From positions 1-64,000 of the forward strand of contig JADKGF010000018.1 of the NCBI GenBank assembly GCA_016717105.1: DNA of 64,000 bases, in the 5' to 3' direction. The translations under genes and the position numbers were made by a program. Below the pieces are notes generated by a model, which was not told the origin of the DNA, did no database searches, and saw nothing but the letters and a program-made list of their open reading frames with translations. Source of the stretch: Saprospiraceae bacterium (lineage in GTDB: Bacteria; Bacteroidota; Bacteroidia; Chitinophagales; Saprospiraceae). Shown in pieces: positions 58,848 to 64,000 of this stretch; the stretch's first letter is position 1; each line of letters begins with the position of its first letter.

Positions 58848-59189
58848 TCAGTCGTTCGTTGGTCTTATTTCGTCATTCAATTTCGTTAAGAATGTTGCGT
58901 TGTCCGTTACAATTGTGTTGTAAGTATCTATGCAATTCATTATCTCTTTTTCAGGCCCGTTAATCCATTCATCACTTCCGTAAAAAGCGTCTTGGCTTTC
59001 TTTACGTTGTTCTAGACTTTCATAATTGCGGATTAAATAAAAACTTTCTTTGTCAATAAGTGAAAAACCATAGTCCACAACATTAATTTTCCAACGTTTC
59101 ATCATTGGCAATGATTGTTCGGTAAACACTTTGATAAAATTCTCTGCCGAATTTTCTTTGAATTTGTAAATTCTTATTTCTGTTATCAT
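58848..59189 (-). CDS. NIPSNAP-like (dimeric ferredoxin-like barrel) protein
   Basis: I start at MITEIRIYKFKE (59189), whose ATG overlaps the TGA of the upstream gene (ATGA). The 113 residues show EIRIYKFKENSAENFIKVF, VVDYGFSLIDKESFYLIRNYES and DAFYGSDEWINGPEKEIMN, a NIPSNAP/antibiotic-monooxygenase-like fold. The function is not established. Coupling to the upstream gene implies a joint role. Confidence 0.75.
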   Translation of the reverse strand: MITEIRIYKFKENSAENFIKVFTEQSLPMMKRWKINVVDYGFSLIDKESFYLIRNYESLEQRKESQDAFYGSDEWINGPEKEIMNCIDTYNTIVTDNATFLTKLNDEIRPTND

Positions 59190-59707
59190 TTTATTCTGTT
59201 TGCGTACATATACCAATTCCATTCCCAAGTTTTTCCATTGTCTGTTGAAAATGCCTGACTCCAAATAGGATTGTCAATGTCGGTTTTGTTCCAATGAAAT
59301 AATACGATGATGTCCTGTCCTTTGAATGTGTCTTTGCAGTATAGTTTTCCGATATTTCCATCAAATGAGCCAACCATTGGTGGGTCAAAGGAATCTGCGT
59401 TGCTATCTGCCCAATAAATGCTCCACAATTTTGTCTGTGGGTTGAAAAGTCTGATTGCTATTCCTTCAAATGGCTCTCCGTCAAAGGTTGCAGAAAATTT
59501 ATTCATATTAGCAAAACCTTTCAACAAATGAGATGTGTCGTCAGTTGAGCTAAACTCTATCCATTCGTCACAGTTGTTGAGTCGGTCTTTAAGTTTTCTA
59601 TTGCGAATATTCCATTTGCCTATATAAAAGTCAAAGTCGGTGTGTGCAGAAGTTGGAGAAGCAAAAACTTCTAATTGACCATTTTCGTTTATTTTAAAAT
59701 CTTGCAT
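59186..59707 (-). CDS. Calycin/DUF1579-like protein
   Basis: The 173-residue soluble protein is built of beta strands with Trp-rich repeats: DFDFYIGKWNIRNRKLKDRL, SLLKGF-like, GIAIRLFNPQTKLWSIYWAD, GSFDGNIGKLYCKDTF, PIWSQAFSTDNGKTWEWNWYM. This is the pattern of DUF1579 and related ten-stranded barrels found in detoxification-type cassettes. No active site can be assigned. The stop overlaps the start of the NIPSNAP-like gene. Confidence 0.65.
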   Translation of the reverse strand: MQDFKINENGQLEVFASPTSAHTDFDFYIGKWNIRNRKLKDRLNNCDEWIEFSSTDDTSHLLKGFANMNKFSATFDGEPFEGIAIRLFNPQTKLWSIYWADSNADSFDPPMVGSFDGNIGKLYCKDTFKGQDIIVLFHWNKTDIDNPIWSQAFSTDNGKTWEWNWYMYANRIK

Positions 59708-59775
59708 ATTATTTTGTCCAATTGTTGTTTTTGATGTGTCGTGATATAATAAAACTCCAATTATTTATATTTGAT

Positions 59776-59904
59776 TCAATTTTCATAGAACTTTCTTTCA
59801 TTTTCATGGTAGTTTCTTATCAATTTCGTACTTGCGGAATTCAATAATTCTGAAATTTTATTAACTAACTGACTTGAAACGTGTTCATTCATTCTATTTT
59901 GCAT
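59776..59904 (-). CDS. Very short ORF, 42 residues, doubtful
   Basis: MQNRMNEHVSSQLVNKISEL and about 20 further residues, ending FYEN. It lies just behind a TATATTTG -7-like box (59917-59924, minus). A second frame (MKIESNINNWSFIISRH) follows directly, so the two could be one small gene broken by an indel. No family is known. The stretch 59708-60043 otherwise contains only this and the site at 59968. Confidence 0.25.
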   Translation of the reverse strand: MQNRMNEHVSSQLVNKISELLNSASTKLIRNYHENERKFYEN

Positions 59905-59967
59905 CTTAATTTTGAACAAATATACTATTTTTCAAAGTCTTTTTTTGGGATTTGGGTTGTTCAAATT

Positions 59968-60034
59968 ACCGCTAACATGAAGTACTGGCGATGTGCCTTC
60001 TCGATAGAGCATGATTTGCTACGGCTTGTTTACC
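59968..60034 (-). repeat. Weak attC-like boundary sequence
   Basis: The minus strand, right after the PP2C-like gene, reads GGTAAACAAGCCGTAGC, then GAGAAGGCACATCGCCAGTA, then CATGTTAGCGG. The arms are only partly complementary (AAG..GTAGC against GGC..TACTT), but the GTTAGC end and the position after a gene repeat the pattern of the two better sites. Confidence 0.25.
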
Positions 60035-60043
60035 ATCAGTTAT

Positions 60044-60784
60044 TCATATATTAATAACTCTTATCATTGTTAAATCATCACTTGGCATCAAACCATTTTT
60101 ATTTTTAATTTCAATCATTGTTTTCTTTAATTTATTTAAGTTATCAAGGTCGTTTTCGTATTCAAAGAATTTGGCCATAATCTGTTCTTGGCTGATTTGA
60201 TCGTATGATTGCCCGTCAAAATTCTTAAAAGTATAAATTCCATCAGTTGAAATTGTAAGATTTTTAAGGTTATTGACGGTTAATTTTTTCGTTCTTGTTT
60301 GATACCATAAATGTTTGTCCATTTTTAGGTGATAGCCAATATAATCTGGTTTATTATCATTTTCATATTCAATATTTTCTCCATTAACATGAATAAACCC
60401 ATCACCAACAATTACTAATTCAGCAGATTTATCCATTAAGTCTATAATCCCAAGTATCAAAGTTGATAAAATTTCATCAGATTTCAAATCGAGTTGTCTA
60501 TTTAAATTTGATAATTCTTCAAAAAGTTGTAGTGAGATTTGTTCAAGTTGATTTTTCAACTCTTTAGTTTCTTTTTTTGCAAATTCTTCATAGGCTTCTT
60601 GCTTTGCAATTTTTCTCAACAATTTACCAATTAATGTCGATGCAAAATAAGAGTCAGTTCCACTTGAACACCCATCCATAACTGCAATCAATTTCCTTGA
60701 GCTCCCAGCTTCTTCGGAAACTAAAAAGTCTTCATTATGATTAACATGAAATTCCCCTATATGACTTAATTCGTAAAACTTCAA
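60044..60784 (-). CDS. PP2C-like protein phosphatase
   Basis: The 246-residue protein keeps the PP2C order of motifs: N-terminal HNEDFLVSE (metal/phosphate site), LIAVMDGCSSGTDS (the DG motif), STLILGIIDL, ELVIVGDGFIHV, LTISTDGIYTF and the C-terminal SDDLTMIRV. Several usual His/Gly residues (DGHGG) are changed to DGCSSG. It may act on phosphoserine/threonine. The gene is 15 bases after an unknown partner on the same strand. Confidence 0.78.
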   Translation of the reverse strand: MKFYELSHIGEFHVNHNEDFLVSEEAGSSRKLIAVMDGCSSGTDSYFASTLIGKLLRKIAKQEAYEEFAKKETKELKNQLEQISLQLFEELSNLNRQLDLKSDEILSTLILGIIDLMDKSAELVIVGDGFIHVNGENIEYENDNKPDYIGYHLKMDKHLWYQTRTKKLTVNNLKNLTISTDGIYTFKNFDGQSYDQISQEQIMAKFFEYENDLDNLNKLKKTMIEIKNKNGLMPSDDLTMIRVINI

Positions 60785-60799
60785 GATATTTGGTTTTCC

Positions 60800-61276
60800 C
60801 TATTCTTGGTCAAAGATAATAAATTTCGAAATTTTCTCTATTATAAAACTATCATCAAATATTAATTCGACATTTCCACTTGTAATTATCCTATCAGGTG
60901 AACCAATCTCGTCATACTTATATTTTATAAATTTATATGGTATTGACTTCATATCTAAATGATCAATTGCTTCCTTATATTTTAATTTTGTATGTATAAA
61001 ATTATAATTTATTTTCAAATTTAGTTTAGGGACTGATTCGATTCCTGGAATAATTTGTATCCCATAAAGTCTACCATTAATGTCATTTTCAAAATAAAAT
61101 TCAACTTTGTCATATTTGTAGATTGATGGACTAATAGCTTTCCTATTCTTTTGAACCCATTTCGATTCACCAAGAAGATTCAGTAGATGTTCTCTACTCA
61201 TACCAAAATAGATTTCTCTTTCTGTACCAAAGTTCCCTTTATCTATAAAGTATTCTATTTGAATTTCTTCTTTCAT
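60800..61276 (-). CDS. Unknown protein upstream of the PP2C-like gene
   Basis: The 158-residue protein begins MKEEIQIEYFIDKGNFGTER and contains ISREHLLNLLGESKWV-like (here MSREHLLNLLGESKWVQK) and VEFYFENDINGRLYGIQIIPGIE. The MSREHLLNLLG stretch resembles a helix used in immunity-type or SMI1-adjacent small proteins, but I do not recognise a family. It shares a transcript with the PP2C-like gene by spacing. Confidence 0.6.
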   Translation of the reverse strand: MKEEIQIEYFIDKGNFGTEREIYFGMSREHLLNLLGESKWVQKNRKAISPSIYKYDKVEFYFENDINGRLYGIQIIPGIESVPKLNLKINYNFIHTKLKYKEAIDHLDMKSIPYKFIKYKYDEIGSPDRIITSGNVELIFDDSFIIEKISKFIIFDQE

Positions 61277-61283
61277 TTTAATG

Positions 61284-61350
61284 GATGGTAACGGCTCTCA
61301 CTGGCGACGGACGAAGCGTTAACAAGTCTGTACGTCCAGTGCATAATAAG
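61284..61350 (-). repeat. attC-like imperfect palindrome between unrelated genes
   Basis: The minus strand reads TTATTATGCACTGGACG, a loop with GTTAACG, then CGTCCGTCGCCAGTG, then GAGAGCCGTTACC. CACTGG/CCAGTG pair perfectly, and the next ~7 bases pair after a two-base bulge. The left TTATGC and the right GTTACC resemble R''/R' boxes only loosely. Plus-strand bases GTAACGG(C/T)TC...GCGACGG are shared with the site at 57572. It lies directly before the 61276 start and after the short ORF at 61362. Confidence 0.4.
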
Positions 61351-61361
61351 GATTTCGTTAT

Positions 61362-61475
61362 TTATTTCCAAAATTCCCACCATTTTTTCTCAATAGGTTT
61401 TGATTGTTGCCTATCTTGATTAACGTTTTTATTAGAAGATTTATTAATCATAATCATATTTAATTCTTTCATCAT
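61362..61475 (-). CDS. Very short ORF, 37 residues, with WWEFW tail
   Basis: MMKELNMIMINKSSNKNV leads to a basic/aromatic end, EKKWWEFWK. It starts 13 bases after the stop of the 62292 gene on the same strand and ends just before the attC-like site. A short peptide with Lys and a terminal Trp/Phe cluster is plausible as a membrane-active or anchoring peptide. No family known; could be noise in AT-rich DNA. Confidence 0.35.
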   Translation of the reverse strand: MMKELNMIMINKSSNKNVNQDRQQSKPIEKKWWEFWK

Positions 61476-61488
61476 TTGCGTAGAAATT

Positions 61489-62292
61489 CTAGTGTCCAAT
61501 CTTGTCAGGGTCAAAATGACACAGCATTTTGAATCTTTCTAACGGCATTCTTTTAGTTATTAAGTGTGACAAATTTGGACGATTTGAAATTTCAGTAACT
61601 ATTCCCAATAAATTCATGAATTTCCTACTATTTTCCTTATGACACCAAGGAATTAAAAAGGCATTTATTTGATTTTTTTGTGCAAATTCAATGATTTGAT
61701 CAAAATAATTAAATAATTCATCATCAGAGAACTTTTCTGATAAGTCTTCTTTAGAAATTGGTTTATCAATGTCATAAAAAACATCTTCTAAACTTTTACC
61801 CCCAATATTTTTAGAAAAAACATACCTTGTTGCTTTTTCATTCGGTTCTATATCCCAAAATCTTTTCCCAATGACTTTTTCTATTTGATTCCATATAATT
61901 TCTGAAGTGTCTTCTGATTTTTCTTCTACTTCAAGTTTATCTCCTTCATCAGTCATTCGTTCATCATTCACTTCCATAATTGTCCTTTTTTCTACTCCAT
62001 TTTCACAGTAGTTTAAATTGAATGCCATTGTTGTTTCAGAAAGAGCAAATGTTAGTGTGTTTTCATTCTTTAATGGGAATGAATCGGTACACATATCCAT
62101 ACCCATAAATATTAAAGTTCCATTTTCTGAAAAATAAACATTACAAATCCCTTCTTCTGTCCAATTAGCAGAAGCTGTTTCAAAGTTGATTTCTGATTGT
62201 TTTTCGAGATTCCAACCTAGTTCTTTTTGAAGTTTGTCAAATTCTTTTTCATAGTTTTTATTTATCGCTAAACCTGATATATTGAATCCCAT
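61489..62292 (-). CDS. Unknown two-part acidic protein
   Basis: The 267-residue protein starts MGFNISGLAINKNYEKEFDK. Residues 1-115 form a beta-rich part (WTEEGICNVYFSENGTLIFMGMDM, TLTFALSETTMAFNLNYCENG). An acidic linker near 110-130 leads to an alpha-rich part with YVFSKNIGGKSLEDVFYDI and EFAQKNQINAFLIPWCHKEN. No signal peptide, so cytoplasmic. I do not recognise a family. It lies behind the second copy of the promoter-bearing repeat. Confidence 0.6.
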   Translation of the reverse strand: MGFNISGLAINKNYEKEFDKLQKELGWNLEKQSEINFETASANWTEEGICNVYFSENGTLIFMGMDMCTDSFPLKNENTLTFALSETTMAFNLNYCENGVEKRTIMEVNDERMTDEGDKLEVEEKSEDTSEIIWNQIEKVIGKRFWDIEPNEKATRYVFSKNIGGKSLEDVFYDIDKPISKEDLSEKFSDDELFNYFDQIIEFAQKNQINAFLIPWCHKENSRKFMNLLGIVTEISNRPNLSHLITKRMPLERFKMLCHFDPDKIGH

Positions 62293-62312
62293 AATCTAAT
62301 TTTTGTTTTAAT

Positions 62313-62402
62313 GAATGCATAACTTGTTCATCCCAAACACAAATATAAACCAACTTCCGCTTTTTTTAGCATTCGTATTGAGAAATTATCTATTGTTATC
62401 CT
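62313..62402 (-). repeat. Intergenic repeat B with -7 promoter box
   Basis: Second copy of the repeat at 58568-58655 (see there). Minus-strand TATATTTG is at 62347-62340, about 48 bases before the start codon of the 62292 gene. The end near the gene reads AAGTTATGCATTC, corresponding to AAGTTAGCATCC in copy A. Confidence 0.7.
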
Positions 62403-62434
62403 TACTATGATTTTATGCTTGAAAAAATGCTCCA

Positions 62435-62566
62435 GTGGGATCTCGTGGGAACTCACTGGGAATTCGTGGGAACTCAGTGGGAACTCGGTGGGAGTATGGT
62501 GGGAACGTGGTGGGAGTTGATAGGGAGCTGATAGGGAGCTCCTACGGAGGATGTATGGAGTTGATA
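62435..62566. repeat. Degenerate 11-bp tandem repeat, about 12 units
   Basis: Successive units such as GTGGGAACTCA, GTGGGAACTCG, GTGGGAGTATG, GTGGGAGTTGA, TAGGGAGCTGA and TATGGAGTTGA keep an 11-base period over 132 bases. The GGGA core is nearly constant, while the last four bases drift. This is the G-richest stretch of the window. It fills most of the gap 62403-62621 after repeat B. Confidence 0.8.
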
Positions 62567-62621
62567 CCCGATTTCATACCTAAAAGGTCTTAAAACTATC
62601 TAGCTTAATACAGAAAGCGCA

Positions 62622-63187
62622 TCACTTCTGTACCTTGTTTTGTTTAAGCTTTTCTCGATTATTTTTGCAATATAAAGTGTGATAATGGTGTTGACTTACG
62701 AAATCATTTTTTAATACAGCCCATGCATTTTCATCTATCTCGTGCCCATGCGACAACCATTCTTGATAAAGATACCCTGATATTTCGTCAAAACGGTTGG
62801 TACTCAGGTAATAAAGGTCAGCGTCTGCCAAAATAGCTTCAAGATTATTTTGCGGTGATTGAGGCGTTTTGTAGACATTATCATACCAGTTATCTTTTCT
62901 AATTGTTCAGCGGTAATATCGTATTTTTCTAAATATTCTTTTGCTAAAAGACAACTATGGTATTCGTGATTTTTAGGATCTACAATAAAGCCTGAATCAT
63001 GATATAAAGCCGCGATTTTCAGCAGATACATATCATCTTCATTTACACCTTCTTTACGCCCAATATGCATGGCCTTGTCTAGTACGTATAAAGTGTGGGC
63101 TAAATTATGATAAGTTAGATTTTCTGGCAATTTGTCCTTTAAAACCTGCACTATTTCATTATATATTTGGTCAAAATGGCCGATCAT
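62622..63187 (-). CDS. HD-domain phosphohydrolase-like protein, one frameshift
   Basis: I start at MIGHFDQIYNEIV (63187), behind the YitT stop. HD-type ligands are YHNLAHTLYV (first His), ALYHDSGFI (His-Asp), NHEYHS and the later ADADLYYLS (Asp). The first frame runs to 62804. The T run 62867-62870 lacks one base, and adding it gives STKTPQSPQNNLEAILADADL and joins the frame 62831-62622. The restored length is about 188 residues. It probably hydrolyses a nucleotide or a similar phosphate ester. It is 5 bases after the YitT gene. Confidence 0.8.
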
Positions 63188-63191
63188 AAAC

Positions 63192-64000
63192 TCAATGTTT
63201 TCGCAACTTCTTAATAACGCCACCATGCACCTCATTTATAGAACTCGCATAAATAAAAGCCTTTGGATCTATTTCAAATATTGCCTTTTTTAATCTTAAT
63301 ATCTCCAATCTGGTCACAATAGTAACAATAATATCACATTCATATTTCACATCAAATTGGCCTGGGAGATAGCCCCGTTCTCCTTTATAGACGGTAAATG
63401 CCTTGTTGAACCTATTGGCCACAACATCTTTAACTTCAGCATCTTTAGAAGATATTATAGTAAGTGCCGTATATGCATTGAATCCATCGATGACATAGTC
63501 TGAGACCTTCATTGCAGTAAAGTAAGTAATCAAAGAATACATTCCCGTCTCTATTCCAAATTTTACAGCAACCATAAGGATAACAATAGAGTTTACAAAA
63601 AGTACCCATTCGCCTGACGATAACCCAACATATTTATTTGTATATTCAGCTATGATCTCGAATCCATCCAATACGCCACCTGCTTTTATTATTAAAGCAA
63701 ATGCCACACCGATAAAAACTCCACCAAATATGGCTATTAACAATTTGTCATGCGTGATGGCTTCAATAGTAATAAACTGCAACAATAGAGCAAAAATACA
63801 TATTGCCAAAGTAGAATGCACCGCAAAGTTTGGCCCTATCTTCTTGTAACTGAGATAAATAAATGGAATATTAAAAATAATAATCTGAAGACTTATATTC
63901 CAATGAAAGACCTCATGTAATAGAATTGAAATCCCTATCACGCCTCCATCTATAAAGTGGTTAGGTATCATAAATCCCTTTAGGGCAATGACAGCTAGAA
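63192..64000 (-). CDS. YitT-family membrane protein (DUF161/DUF2179), N-terminus beyond the right edge
   Basis: The frame is open to the right edge, and upstream codons (LAVIALKGF before the first Met) continue it, so the start lies outside the window. It has five or six membrane helices (for example LAICIFALLLQFITI and IFGGVFIGVAFALIIKAGGVLDG) followed by a cytoplasmic DUF2179 domain (about the last 85 residues, FTVYKGERGYLPG, then IVTIVTRLEILRL, then DPKAFIYASSINEVHGG). The KAGGVLDG motif is typical. Family members are poorly defined permease-like proteins. Confidence 0.88.
   Translation of the reverse strand, partial: LAVIALKGFMIPNHFIDGGVIGISILLHEVFHWNISLQIIIFNIPFIYLSYKKIGPNFAVHSTLAICIFALLLQFITIEAITHDKLLIAIFGGVFIGVAFALIIKAGGVLDGFEIIAEYTNKYVGLSSGEWVLFVNSIVILMVAVKFGIETGMYSLITYFTAMKVSDYVIDGFNAYTALTIISSKDAEVKDVVANRFNKAFTVYKGERGYLPGQFDVKYECDIIVTIVTRLEILRLKKAIFEIDPKAFIYASSINEVHGGVIKKLRKH

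Noticed and set aside
56600..62420. Integron integrase within the array
   Set aside because: No tyrosine-recombinase-like protein is encoded anywhere in the window. If one exists it is outside.
62435..62566. CRISPR array
   Set aside because: Units are contiguous 11-mers without spacers, and no cas gene is in the window.
1..63235. Programmed ribosomal frameshifting in many genes
   Set aside because: Break sites have no common slippery sequence or downstream structure, occur in both directions of shift, and hit unrelated genes. One-base corrections in short homopolymers explain them.

Overview
The window comes from an AT-rich bacterium of the phylum Bacteroidota, most likely Saprospiria. The evidence is: several secreted proteins ending in type IX secretion (T9SS) sorting domains, a giant adhesin with HYR domains, an Oar-like TonB receptor, an M43 metalloprotease, a fused 2-oxoacid:ferredoxin oxidoreductase, TAnnTTTG-type -7 boxes and no Shine-Dalgarno signals. 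No rRNA, tRNA or CRISPR array was seen. At least 17 single-base indels, mostly in runs of 2 to 7 identical bases, break otherwise good genes. This looks like consensus error in a long-read assembly, so broken genes are described here as reconstructed wholes. Two genes (gltD-like and tilS) instead appear to lack internal segments, and one has an in-frame TGA.

Layout. 1-7572 (-): a giant secreted adhesin running off the left edge. 7573-9826: an AT-rich gap with hairpins and an intact IS982-family element. 10008-16293: a signalling cluster with two tandem paralogous TPR sensor kinases, two LuxR-type response regulators and a decayed third regulator; one regulator has Gly where the phosphorylated Asp should be. 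16784-19613 (-): DUF2853 and a protein with four YegP/DUF1508 domains, a membrane helix and OmpA. 19827-22928 (-): a compact operon osmC-metZ-membrane protein-THEP1-like NTPase. 23095-31723: TPR membrane protein, HU/SPOR protein, an OmpR-type two-component pair, EI24, a YfcC transporter, an M43 protease and an amidohydrolase. 31990-32703: a lipoprotein with a duplicated domain. 32852-37387 (-): korB, korA and a GltD-like/ferredoxin protein, an electron-transfer operon. 37553-51771: T9SS substrates, an S1/P1-type hydrolase, an NTF2-like protein, an Oar-like TonB receptor, an M16 peptidase pair, tilS and a lipoprotein.

51800-62600 is accessory in character. Its left half holds AraC, VOC, MmcQ/YjbR, DinB and a T9SS protein. 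Its right half (56600-62400) is a one-direction (-) string of unrelated small genes: a lipoprotein, an orphan ParD-like antitoxin, an alpha/beta hydrolase, a NIPSNAP/calycin pair, a PP2C-like phosphatase with a partner, an unknown protein and two very short ORFs. Between them lie imperfect palindromes resembling integron attC sites and two copies of a ~90-bp repeat that carries a -7 promoter box. No integron integrase is visible. This integrase-less, cassette-like array is the most interesting structure in the window. It is followed by an 11-bp-period tandem repeat, after which an HD-domain gene and a YitT-family membrane protein run off the right edge.
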